Source: Takakia lepidozioides | Lineage: Eukaryota; Streptophyta; Takakiopsida; Takakiales; Takakiaceae | Length of the DNA: 64,000 bases | Direction of reading: 5' to 3' | NCBI GenBank assembly: GCA_030704615.1 | Contig: CM060732.1 | Location: 64,523,053-64,587,052, forward strand | Shown: positions 25,324-35,861 of the stretch, piece by piece | Numbering within the stretch: position 1 is the stretch's first letter | Layout: each line of letters begins with the position of its first letter | Notes under the pieces: generated by a model | The model's database searches: none | What the model saw: only the letters and a program-made list of their open reading frames with translations | Told to the model about the DNA's origin: nothing | Translations under genes and position numbers: made by a program

Positions 25324-26047
25324 TGAATGTCGTCAACGCCATTCAGAACATTCCATTCCATGACACTGTAAATACATCCTAATCCAGGTGAATGCAAATA
25401 ATCGATTAGAAATGACACAGACATAGAAGTGAATGTCGTCAACGACATTCAAGAATGAAGCCAAATTATTACTGAAATGAAGCAAAATCACAGGATGGAA
25501 ATAAAAAAATTGAGTAAGGAACCATCCAGGAAAACTCAATGCACATTCATAACGAACCTATCACTGAGGACCTCACAACATCACTGTATGTGAATGGCGT
25601 CAACGCCATTCACAAAAATACAAAAAAGAAACCAATTACTTAGCTCCCCAATCCATGAAAATTGAATTTGTCGCTTTTGAATAATACAGACACAGCTGTG
25701 AATGTCGTCAACGACATTCACTTTGGATTTCTTAAAACAGAGCTTATCAAGCCTCCATATTCATCGCAAGAGGAAAAAACAATGCAGAACAACTGAATGT
25801 CTGCATTGACATTCAGCAAAATGAAGTGAGGAACCCTCATTGTAACCTCTATGGACATTACAAAAATTTAAATAACCTTGAGGACCTCTCAACAACTCCG
25901 TATGTGAATGTCGTCAACGCCATTCAAGGACATTATCAATTCTAATCAGGGACAATATAATTGCACCCTTAGATCCTAACCAGGTGAATTCATATACTCG
26001 CTTAAGAATGACTCAGACAAAGAAGTGAATGTCGTCAACGACATTCA
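25324..26047. repeat. Seven E3-type palindromes in gene B intron
   Basis: Copies of GAATGTCGTCAACGACATTC (some with GCC in the right arm) are centred near 25334, 25440, 25601, 25709, 25804, 25915 and 26036. All are in the intron after the ..VVYR exon (25183-26127), the same intron that holds E2's cluster. Six have an exact GTCAAC core; 25804 is degenerate. Confidence 0.9.
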
Positions 26048-27919
26048 ATCTGGATCTAAGATTGCAATCCATATGAAGCCACATTTTTTCCCAAAAAAAC
26101 AGTAGAGTTTCAAGTATGACATTGCACCTGTACACAACTCGCATCATGGCCCACTCTCCTCCAACCTGACTGTCAAAGTCGTTGGACCGTAAAATGTTAC
26201 CATCTTTGGAGAACTCCCGGAAAAAACAGTATCTCCAGGTGAGACCTCTCCACTTCCTTATGTATGCCTCCAATGACATTTGGGGAGGGGAAACAATCGC
26301 AATGTTCAGGTCCTTCAAAGTCTGATCCAGCACAATGACGGCGCGCTTTTCGAGCTGCAAATAGTATATTTGTCAGAATTGCAAAAAAGATACACATCAC
26401 ATACTTGAAGAGAAGAAACAGCATGTTCGAATACACACCTGACTCCAAAATGTAGCCTTGTGGAGCCAGTTATCAAACACCAAATCACTGATTCCTTCCA
26501 CCTTTGTGCCAGGCTGTATGGTGCTCTTTGGGAACTGATTCAAGTCCTTTACTGTTTGATCTGAGTTCCATATCTCCAGCCACCTTATTTTTGTTTGTGG
26601 GTCGACCATCGATATGGCCAGCCGGTGCAATTTCTCCTGCTGCATCTCCGGATGCACATGCTTGTCATAGTGTGTTTTGATCTGCTGAAGGAACTCAGGA
26701 CCAAGTCCAGGATCTACTATTCTAAGCTGCTTTCCGAAGGCTGACATCAATTTGGTTCTTCGCATCTCAAACTCCTTCTTTATTGCAGCTTCCACACCCT
26801 TTGATGTCCTTAGTTCCTCTGGTGTAGTGCGGTAATATTCGGATTTTCCCTTCTCAGCTGCCTCTGCCAGTTCTTGCTGCATTCATTCAAGTAGTGATTA
26901 GCTCCGAAGGGACTCTAAACATGTATTCGAAAAGTAAACAGATTACAGACTCGGGCTTACCGCATACATGTACTCCAGAAACGCCTCTCGTGTCAAAGAA
27001 TACCAAGTGCCTGCAGCTCTTCCTGTTTCGCACTTCTTGATGATATTGGGTGGTAGTACTGTCCGAAAATCATCCAGCTTCATCAGACCAATCCTCTGAA
27101 TTCGGAATAGTGTGTGAACCAAGCTTGTTGTCACATGCGATTTCTCTGTCGATCTGCAAAAACATTGGAAACATTGCATTCCTTAACACTGTTTTTTGAG
27201 GATTAACAAGACACTACAGAGGGAATCAAATCTCCTGGATGACTTACTTGTTCACGTCGTGCATAGCTGTAAGAAGCCTAGCGATGTCGTTTCCTGGATC
27301 CAAAACCATTGCCTCCACAGCAACATGCTTGTCTTTGTCTTTCGAATGGTGTTTCTGAATGTATCCCATCCATGCCAGCAATCGGTGGTTGCCGTCCCAG
27401 ACGTAGAACATGTGGTTGCAAAATTGCTGGGTGTTCTTTCCCATCATGAGGCCCAGCTCGAACTCCTCATTGGCATCTTTCCAGCACTCATCCCAGTTAT
27501 CACTGATCTCTGGAGAAACTAATGTGCTTTTCCCATTTATATCCGTCAGTGACACATAAAAAACTTGTGCACCAAGTCTATATCCATGCACAAAATCACT
27601 CTCCAATTTTGTTATGTCATGGGAAAGAGGTGGACGCACAACAGGCATTGATATCATCCGGCACAGAGGTATGTCCAGACGCCCTCCAGATACGAGCATG
27701 TCCCTTATAACCTCCTGAGAGTTTACCTTCTGGAATGACATGAGTTCTTTCACCTTGTCAAGGTAGTGCACTTCGGATTCATCTGCTTCATCTGTATTCT
27801 CTGAGCTTTTTGCGGACTCGTCCCCATCTCCAGATCCTTTCCCCTCTGATCCTGTAGGCTTCGACCTCACAGTTTTCTGCACGATGCCATTCAGTTCTGA
27901 CTAAGTGATTTGCAAATAG

Positions 27920-28236
27920 TGAATGGCGGTAACGACAATCACTCTGTATCAAGGAAACTCACCATGAATGGTGTGAAAGAATTCAGCACAATCTACACAT
28001 GCAAAGCCGAGACTGCCGTATTCAAAACAAAAGCGAGAGCGATAGCGAACGGCGTTAACGACAATCACAAAAGATAACAACCTGCCGGATCGGTGTTGTG
28101 TAATGACATATATGTGCAACTGATTGGCGGCAACGACATTCAGTGTAGTTTAGGGAGAATAGTAAGTGCAGACTCTCTCTTCAAACACATAGGTACATAA
28201 ATCTCATGAGCAGAATCGAATGGCGTTAACGACGCT
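27920..28236. repeat. Four E3-type palindromes in gene B intron 1
   Basis: Diverged copies of the pattern GAATGGCGTYRACGACATTC are centred near 27930, 28056, 28131 and 28226. Central dinucleotides are TA, TA, CA and TA. Confidence 0.8.
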
Positions 28237-28615
28237 CGCGATTCAGTAGTTCCTGCTAAAGAATGGAAGAGGAAGGACTCCTTGAAAGGCAATCAGACAG
28301 ACTATATGATAAAACTTACTGGCACCTTCTTAGGTTTTGAAATTTGATCCCCTTCTGCAGCTTTCTCTTCCCTCTCACATCTGCTGGAGTTTCTGTCTGC
28401 GCAAGGGTTTCTTGACCTTCTTCAGGTTCGGCGTTCCGCGTGCTTCCACCTTCTTCAGTGTCCCTGCGATTCATCTCTGCCTCCACAGGCTGGCGCACTC
28501 TTATCGCCGACTGTGTCGCAGCCGCTGCCTCAGTCTCCGTCTGCTCTTGTGAATCAGTCTCCGCGTTCACCTGCTGCCTTGGCCCTGTGTTCTCCAACAA
28601 ACGACGCCTCGTCAT

Positions 28616-29470
28616 TTTCTCTCTTGCTCTGCGTCTCTCTCTAAGGGAAGTAAAATAAAGAGACTTTCTTCTCTTTCGTATTCTAGAAGGAACCCTCTCC
28701 AGCTTGACTACCACTCTCCCTCTAAGCGCGAAAAGTAGAAAAACGCAGTGACTCCCGATTTCTTGCGGGATTGCCTGTGTTCTTGCGTGTCTCTAGAAGC
28801 ATCGGATTCCCTCCCGCGTGACCGTTACACATAGTCGTTTCCTTATTAGTGCACATGCCAGCAATTGGTGTACAGCTGTTCGTATTCAGTTATGGATGTC
28901 TGACGTGTGCCGCCCAAAACAAAACGGCGTGTTCTAAATTATAACGGGTTCAATATTTAAAAAGAACAGCGAATCCCAGAAATTGATGCGCAGTCTTAAA
29001 CAAATAAATATAAATGAACGAGAGTTTGATGACAAATTTTGGAATATCATACACGGTCATCCTTGTTATCCAAACCCCACATTCGTTGCACATTTGGAAC
29101 TTTCCAGGTGCGCATGATCATTGGTAGTAGTATATAGATACATTTACTTAATCTGCAATCCCATTCTCGGATCCTGTGGCATGCTTCCAGGAAGTCGGCT
29201 TTGTTATTGGGTTTATTGATGAGGTTCTGATTAACGGTTTAACAGTTGCCGACACTGCCCCTATGGATTCTCTGACCACTGGGCCCACAAGAAAAGTAAT
29301 TAAAATGGACGGCTGCATATCTGGAATGAATAACAGAATATGCACAGTCGTTATCTGAGCTTCCTCCGCCATATGCTCTGCTCATTCTTCAACTGTGTTC
29401 TGGAGACAGCAGTAAACCGATTTACACTAGATCTGCGATAGCAAGGTACAAACATACTCGAGGAAGGAAG
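28616..29470. promoter_or_regulatory. Divergent promoter region of E3 genes B and A
   Basis: These 855 bases separate the two opposed start codons and must contain both promoters. I see no unambiguous TATA pair. The side nearest gene B is a purine-rich (GAGAGA) leader that is also present before gene B in E4. Confidence 0.5.
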
Positions 29471-32400
29471 ATGGCTTCCTCTGAAGCGGAGTTCTTCTCA
29501 GACGACAAACCAGTGCCGTTCTCCCAGGAAGTCCTTGACAATGGATTTGCAATTGTTCTGGAACATGTCTTGGCTACCCGTTTTCAGCTGCAGAATGGCT
29601 CCATCTTTTTGGAGAAAGAGGTTTACGATCTGAAAGGGAAGTTGGTGAAATATTCTTTCCAAAACCGTGATGAGACGGCTCATATCAGCCAGTGGAGAGT
29701 GCGTCCTGGTCGATACAGAGTACTTGGAGAGCCTCGGCGAAAGTCCCTTGGGTCATATGTGACGCCCGGGACTGCTGCTTCGGTCGTTGAAGACAAGAGG
29801 GAGGTGGTGGTGAAAAAAGAACAGACTTCCTCCACTCCAATCGTTGAGCTTTCGGATTCTTCCGATGATGACATAAGTGAAATTCCAAATCCAGTCCTTC
29901 CTACTGTGGTTGCAGAAGCTGATGAAGAAGAGATTTGTAGTGTCATTCCAAAATTGCGGGCGATGGGAGGAATGGCTGGATTCAAAAGTGAGTTGCGGGG
30001 AATTGATTGGGAATCTTTGAAGCAGGTGCCTGTGAAGTTCTTGCCGGAGACTTTTGATGGCGATATCCTATTCGAGCTGCCTCCTCCTCCGCGAGTTGGA
30101 GGTGTAACAATCATGATGCATGGAATGGACAAGAAACACGACGGGCACCCGTGGTGCAGAACAAAAACATCCAATATTCAGAATGATGACAAGCTTGTTT
30201 TCAGGAGGACAGTTTGCAATGGACACCTTAGGTGTGATAATTTGAATTGCAGACACTTTCTTCAGTCTGGGTTCATAATCAAAGCGAATGGGAGGGTCTG
30301 GCGGAGAATCCATTTCAGCCTGGGACTGCCCCTCCACCGGCAAACACTTTCGTCTGCAAATTCTGCAAACTTGTGCCATCCTGCTTGGCGCTCTGCGGAG
30401 CAAGAATGTACTATGTTGTCCACCGTTTGAATACAATGACGAGAGCTTGTGTGCATTTTGGATTCCATAACCATCCTGTCTCGAAGGGGGATTACAGGGA
30501 GAGTGTTGAGACAGTATCGAGGTTGATCAAACAGGAGTTCGGGAGAAACCCATCCGCAACAACATCTGCAATTGCTCTTGGCGCAAGCAAGTCCTTCTTG
30601 GAAAGCCATATTTTGAGTGAAGGAGATTCTGTGGGGACTAAACTTGACGGTGCAGCATTGGACCTGGTCATGGATCATTTCTCCACTTTAAGTTCACCTA
30701 ACATTCGGCATCAGATCAATGCATTGAGAATGGGCTCTGGGATCAGAGGCTACATAGACAATATTTTGGAATTGAAACGACTGAGCAAGTACGATTACAT
30801 CCAGGACAATGTATTCCCAGGTCAAGGTGCCATCAAAGTTTTTCTTTTCAAAATGTCGACTGTTGGGGAGGGCAGTGGGGTTAGCCTCGTGAAGCGGATG
30901 CAGAAGACTGGGGACTTGCAGAACTGTTTTCTTATGTTTGATCATGTGAAACGAGTGAAGGATTGGACGACAATGGCTTGTCATGTCTACGATCCAGTGT
31001 ACCAACGAGTTATGACAATTGCAGTTTGTGACATGCAATCCGAGGATACGGAATCCCAGAAGCTCATGTGGAATTCCCTGATACGTGTCATGGGCTGCCA
31101 TGGGCTGCCATCTCCAAATTTCGCAGGTTTCATGGCGGATAGTGCTCAAGCAAATTTCAATGCTATTCGTATTGTCTTCGGATCGGGCGACCCAAAAGTG
31201 CCTATGCCAGGAAGAGAGCGTACATGTCTATTCCATTGGACACAATCTCTGGAAAAACATACAAAGTCGGACATCAAACCAGAGATGCAGACTCAGCACC
31301 GTAAATTGTGCAAAGAGTACAAAGATGCTAGAACAATGAAGGAGGCGGACACTTTGTTCCAGACAATTCGTGCCTGGTGGTTCTCTTCTGGAGCTGCATC
31401 ACTTGAGAGTATGAGAGCATTGGAAGATTGGCTGGCGTTTTGGCACTTCCGGTATAGACAGTGGGGAGCAGCCATGACAATGGTACGAGGCTTCTATTTC
31501 ATGCTTTATTCATACATTTGCTTTCCATATTTTTGACTCATTGCTTTCTTTATGTTGTTTCCTGTGCACTATTCTGAAGTGTGGTTATCCTCTTTGCAGA
31601 ACATGTCCATTGAGGAAATGGCGGACATGCCATCTTGCAATTTGGCAGAAACTGTGCACAATGCATGGTTGCAGCAGTCTGGGAAACGAGGTCGGGATTT
31701 GTATGTGGCAACAACAGATGATTTGATACGTGCCTTGCAACAACAAACCCGATACCGTGATTTCTTACGAGGTGGGGTTGGTGGCAAGGGTCCGGACAAA
31801 TGGGAGTTGATGTTGCGTGCTGCAAACAGATCTGGGGATCCAATCAAGATAGCACGGGCGGTGAGCATGTATGCCCAGGGAACGCCACTTGTTTCTAGAG
31901 TTCCACATCTTGAAGGGGAGGAGAGATTCGGCTCCTGTAAGAGGAAATTGAACACTCCACCTGGTTCGGATTCAGATTCCCACAGGGCAGACCGTGATAA
32001 CTTCTCGAAGCCTCGTGTTCCCCTGCATGACAGCTCCATGTCCGGAACCTCCATTGTGGAGGAACCTCCAACACGACGGCAAGCTCCAGCATCAAACCGT
32101 GCCACTGAAATGGTGCAGGAGAGAAACAACCCCCTTGATGTGCTTGAGTCCGCATGCCCCGACCACGTTTGGCACATAGAACGCACAAGTGTCGGGTCTC
32201 GTGTGAAATGTACAGCGATCAGGGCAACTAATTTCGAGAAGTGCACTTCATCTATATCCAGAGGTGGTGCCCGAACTCCTGCTCCGACTTTCACGGGCTT
32301 GATGCGTCCATACGGTCAACCAGAAGCCAAGAACCACAAGTTCTGGTTCTGCGCAGATGATTGTGCCAGATGTGTGCATGGAACTGTGCGTCCTTCCGTA

Positions 32401-32984
32401 GTGATGAAGCCATCTCCTCCAACCGTTTGGCCCGTGAAGGTGGGAACACATCTCAGCTTTCAGGAGATTGAAATGCTGGAGGAGGCAGGTTTTTCCCTTG
32501 CGAGACAACCCCAACTCCATGCATGTGCTACTACTCTGCGTCCTCCCGGGTCCCCCCGGCAAATCCTGACTTGTGGCCAACCAAACGAGATGGAAAGCTC
32601 GTTCGGCGTTTCCCTCCAACCGCTGAACACTTTGGCAAAGTGGAGTCCGCAAGAATGCTCCAAGCTCGTGTCGGAAGCACCACGGAAGTACCCGATCCAG
32701 GATATGGTCGGGTATTCACAATCATCACTTCCACATCTGCTGTTCATGACAGGACCTACGACATCACGGTTTCCAATTTCCCCAATTGCACATGTCCTGA
32801 TTTTGTGAATATGCTATCAACCAGTTTGGGCAAGAGAGGTAAATTCATACCCTGCAAACATTTGTATTTCATATTTTTGAGGAGGATGGTTTGCGATCCC
32901 AAACGTGACAACTTCATTCACCAGGCCACTATGAGTTTCAACGAGGTCGATACTCTTTTGCAGCGGGATACAACACATGGGTAG
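29471..32984 (+). pseudogene. MULE transposase (gene A) of E3
   Basis: The most complete gene A here: exon 1 29471-31482 and exon 2 31600-32984, with GT-AG borders shared by all copies. Residues 1-105 form the N-terminal domain with WRVRPGRYRVL. Residues 112-134 contain VVKKE and PIVELSDSSDDD. About 205-335 is the Cys/His block (KHDGHPWC, CNGHLRC, NCRHF, CKFC, CVHFGFHNHPV), probably DNA binding. Then the DDE core: MFDHVKR (Asp), GFMADSAQANFNAIR (Asp) with RTCLFHW, and NLAETVHNAW (Glu). A C-terminal SWIM finger (NCTCPDF..FIPCKH, CxC..CxH) completes a standard MULE transposase. Frame breaks near 30263 (one base missing) and near 32515 mean it is not translatable as it stands. Confidence 0.85.
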
Positions 32985-33408
32985 CATGAACTATGTAATG
33001 TGGTATGTGGATGACCATGATTTGAAATGTGTAATTCACATCAATTCGTCGGCTGTGCAATGATATGGCCTCCAACTATACGGAGTGAGGTCTGAGTGAC
33101 AACTTTTAGGTAGTGCACATTTGTCATTGCACCGTTCGAAGTCTACATGTCTTGCTGTCGCTATGCACTACAATCATCTTTTGAAGATGATCATAACTCT
33201 CATTGTTATTTGAGGAGGGAGGAAGTCTTCTCGTGGCAGCCTTTATGGCGCACACTTTGTGAGGATATTTTGTCGTCTTCGTAATTGTAAAAGTGAAACA
33301 AGCATTTGTAATTGCACAATGTTGGATGCTGCAATTGTAGGCCTCAACGCTCGTCTTGATTCTATTTAGGCAAGATTCCCTGCATTAATTCCACGGTCAT
33401 AGGACCAT
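32985..33408. other. 3' flank of E3 gene A
   Basis: Non-coding; the 3' UTR of gene A is expected here. No E3-type palindromes are present, unlike E2, which has an array in the matching place. Confidence 0.4.
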
Positions 33409-33634
33409 CCACGGTTATAGGCGGCGCATGTTAATGCTGACGTGGCAGTTGACGGACAGTGCCACGTCATCATTTACCGCCACATCAGCATGCTGACATG
33501 ACGCTCACGCCACGTCAGCGTGTGTGCAGGCTCACGCCACGTCAGCTGGCGTGAGCGTACGCTCACGCCACGTCACTCCTGCGTGAGCGTACGCTCGTGC
33601 GCTCACGTGCAACGCTCACGCCATTGCGTCGTTG
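33409..33634. repeat. E3 gene-A-side terminal region
   Basis: Starts with CCACGGTTATAGGC (also at 35679 in E2), then many GCTCACGCCACGTCA modules and two GTGAGCGTACGCTC palindromes (about 33551 and 33584), and ends TGCGTCGTTG. The arrangement is typical of transposase-binding subterminal repeats; function is inferred. Confidence 0.65.
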
Positions 33635-33643
33635 GCGTCGGAG
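33635..33643. repeat. Right target-site duplication of E3
   Basis: GCGTCGGAG, the counterpart of 22274-22282. It reads as the codons Ala-Ser-Glu of the interrupted transposase. Confidence 0.85.
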
Positions 33644-35196
33644 GACAGCATGAGGGCACTGCAAGACTAGTTCGCATTTTGGCACTTCCGTTACCGACAA
33701 TGGGGAGCGGCCATGACAACGGTGAGTGGTTTGCATTCACCTTCGTTTGGGTGCTTCGGATATATGTTTCATGGTCCAATCCTTATATCGGTTTTGTGTT
33801 TTTTGCCTTGCAGCATATGTCCATTGAGGAGATGGCGGACATGCCTTCTTGCAATCTTGCGGAGACAGTGCACAATGCCTGGTTGCAGCAATCCGGCAAA
33901 AAAGGAAGAGATTTGTATGCGGCGACGGCCGATGACCTTATTTGTGCTCTGCAGCAGCAAACCAGATACAGGTCATTCTTGAGGGGTGGCCTTGGTGGCA
34001 AAGGCCCGGACAGGAGCGAGTTGATGTTGCGGGCAGCTAGAAGATCAGGGGATCCCAGCAAAATAGCGCGGGCCGTGAGCATATGTGCAGATGGCACCCC
34101 TCTCGTGGGAAGAGTTCCCCATCTCGAAGGCGAAGAGAGATTCGGGTCTTGCAAACGGAAATTGGACACCCCTCCGGGATCGGATGCAGATTCCCATAGG
34201 GCGGACAGGGTGAACTTCTCGATGCCACGTATTCCCTTGGATCAGAGATGGAATTGCGGAACATCCACAGGTGAGGGCTACTCTGCCCCAGAGCGGACCC
34301 CTGCATCAAGCACTGTCATTGCAATGGTTGAAGACCAGAACGTGGTGCCGCATATAATCGAGTCCATGGGCTTGGACGAGGTTTGGCATATAGAACGCCC
34401 AAGTGCTGGATTGCGTGTGAAATGCGCGGCGATCAGGGCCACCAATCATGAAAAATGTACATCATTAATATCTAGAGGGAAAGAACGCACTGCAGCTCCT
34501 ACATTCACGGGTTTGTTTCTACCTTACGGACAAGGCGAGGCAAAGAACCACAAGTTCTGGTTCTGCGTTGACGATTGTGGGAGATGTGTGCATGGGACAG
34601 TGAGGCCTTCCGTGGTAAGGAAGCCTACTCCACCAACCGTGTGGCCTGTGAAGATGGGCACAGGTCTCACTCACCGAGAGATCGCAATGCTGGAAGAGGC
34701 GGGTTTCTCCCTAGCCAGACATTCCATTGCACGTGAAGGTGCTTCAAGTAGAAGCGGTTCACGGGTACCTCTGCCTGACGCTCACTTGTGGCCAACCAGA
34801 CGGAATGGGAAGCTGGTTCGACGATTCCCTCCAACCGCAGAACACTACGGCAAAATTGAGTCCGCCAGAATGCTTCACGCTCGTGTTGCGGGAACAATGG
34901 AAGTGCCTGATCCAGGGTATGGTCGGGTCTTCACCATGATCTCATCCGCATCTGCGTTGCAGGACAGGACGTACGACATCACTGTTTCCAATTTTCCCAA
35001 TTGTACATGTCCTGATTTTGTTGGTATGCTTTCAACTAGTTTGGGAAAGAGAGGGAAGTTCATACCGTGCAAACACCTTTACTTCGTCTTCTTGAGAAGG
35101 ATGGTTGGTGATCCAAAGCGCGACTTCTTCATTCACCAAGCCACTATGAGTTTCAACGAAGTCAACACACTTCTACAGCGGGATACAACCCCATAA
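33644..35196 (+). pseudogene. MULE transposase (gene A) of E2, 3' part
   Basis: Continuation of the gene that stops at 22273. It resumes at DSMRALQD, meets a TAG in place of a Trp codon (33667-33669) and passes the conserved intron (33722-33813). Exon 2 (33814-35196) is uninterrupted, with NLAETVHNAW carrying the catalytic Glu, a second Cys-rich block (KFWFCVDDCGRCVHG) and the SWIM finger NCTCPDF..IPCKH. Exon 2 is the best preserved C-terminal half in the window. Confidence 0.87.
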
Positions 35197-35377
35197 AAAT
35201 CTGTGTTTTCCTTGACTACAACTTGTAATGGAATGACTGTTCAAGTCTAGTGTCTCTCAATGTATGTCGTCTAACATCTTTGCTATACGTGGGTCAATGC
35301 ATTTGTCGCATTGGTTTGTCATTCTCTTTTCATTAGCAAACACAAGAAACTACCTTCAGATAGACAGATGATCAAAT

Positions 35378-35612
35378 CAACCTCGTGTCAACACGAGGTT
35401 TACTTGAAGTTCTCCAAATCCCCCTTGTGTCGACACAAGGTTGATTTTAGTTCTCAGAAAACAACATCGTGTCAACACGAAGTTCATTTTTGTTCCAGGA
35501 AAACAACCTCGTGTTAACACGAGGTTTACTTGAAGTTCTCCAAATCCCCCTTGTGTCGACACAAGGTTCATTTCAGTTCTACGAAATGAAGCTCCTGTTA
35601 ACAGAAGGTTGA
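35378..35612. repeat. Phased array of six palindromes, exact 42-bp spacing
   Basis: Pattern CTYGTGTYRACACRAG, with outer AAC/GTT arms in several copies. Centres fall at 35389.5, 35431.5, 35473.5, 35515.5, 35557.5 and 35599.5, so every interval is exactly 42 bp. Central dinucleotides are CA, CG, CA, TA, CG and TA. Sites 4-6 repeat sites 1-3 as a 126-bp duplication, so three of the intervals are independent. It lies about 180 bp after the gene A stop and inside the E2 terminus. Forty-two bases equal four turns of B-DNA, which puts all sites on one face of the helix. Confidence 0.92.
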
Positions 35613-35678
35613 ACTCCAGGAAAGCCCAAAACCCTTCATCCGTTTCACCTTCATGTGGTGAAATCAGCAGTTGGGGGC

Positions 35679-35852
35679 TCCACGGTTATAGGCCCACCTT
35701 CTTTGTGGTGACGTGGCATGACCTGGACCAGGCTCACGCCACGTCAGCATCAACGCCACATCAGCAGCATGAGCGTAGGCTCACGCCACGCCATCGTTGT
35801 GTGAGCGTATGCTCACACGCTCACGCGCCGGGCTCACACGGTAGCGTCGTTG
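35679..35852. repeat. E2 gene-A-side terminal region
   Basis: Begins CCACGGTTATAGGC as in E3, contains GCTCACGCCACGTCA and GTGAGCGTATGCTCAC modules, and ends GGTAGCGTCGTTG directly before the target duplication. Confidence 0.65.
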
Positions 35853-35861
35853 GTTTGAACG
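35853..35861. repeat. Right target-site duplication of E2
   Basis: GTTTGAACG, identical to 14651-14659. Confidence 0.85.

Larger units (their letters stand above)
22980..28615 (-). pseudogene. Gene B of E3: ParB-like domain plus beta-class DNA methyltransferase
   Basis: Exons inferred from GT-AG sites and from E2/E4: 28319-28615, 27248-27876, 26961-27153, 26439-26876, 26128-26354, 24531-25182, 24079-24417, 23599-23883, 23314-23503 and 22980-23226. Exon 1 begins after a purine-rich leader shared with E4. Exon 2 holds the ParB-like fold (IPLCRMISMPVVRP, FYVWDGNHRLLAW). Exon 6 ends in a Lys/Glu-rich linker with an AT-hook-like GRKP. Exon 7 has IVILDIPDG (motif IV position), exon 8 motif X (TPWRGA..) and the motif I start RVVDLSVSTG, and exon 9 HACKAGGRSLFGMEGD. 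Lesions: a one-base deletion near 23685 shifts the frame between motif X and motif I, and exon 1 leaves the expected frame before its donor. I infer a role in binding or methylating the element's own sites. Confidence 0.78.
22283..33634. mobile_element. MULE copy E3, nested in gene A of E2
   Basis: About 11.35 kb with the complete two-gene arrangement. The left end CAGGGATGCCTCGGCGTGAG and the complement of the right end (CAACGACGCAATGGCGTGAG) agree at about 14 of 20 positions, forming an imperfect terminal inverted repeat. Gene B (minus) and gene A (plus) start head to head around 28616-29470. Eleven palindromes of E3's own type lie in two gene B introns. It has the same orientation as E2. 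Gene A and gene B each show frameshifts, so I do not think it is autonomous now. Confidence 0.88.
14660..35852. mobile_element. MULE copy E2, interrupted by E3
   Basis: Bounded by an exact 9-bp duplication. The left (gene B side) end starts GGGAATGCTTGCGCGTGAGC and the right (gene A side) end finishes GGTAGCGTCGTTG. Both ends carry GTGAGC / GCTCACGCCACGTCA modules in inverted orientation. Without E3 and its duplicated 9 bp it is about 9.8 kb. It holds gene B on the minus strand, gene A on the plus strand from an opposite, nearby start, and three clusters of its own palindromes. Both genes carry lesions. The insertion of E3 within gene A shows E2 was there first. Confidence 0.85.

Noticed and set aside
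22980-28615. Bacterial contamination or a recent bacterial ParB/methyltransferase insertion
   Set aside because: The gene is divided by about nine GT-AG introns and exists in three diverged copies within plant transposon ends.
22980-28615. A working restriction-modification system based on GTYRAC
   Set aside because: The core equals a known bacterial methylase site, but I see no restriction nuclease gene, the arms matter as much as the core, and all copies here are damaged.
35378-35612. CRISPR-like array
   Set aside because: Regular 42-bp period, but the repeats are palindromes inside a plant transposon, the intervening sequences are themselves duplicated, there are no cas genes and the host is eukaryotic.
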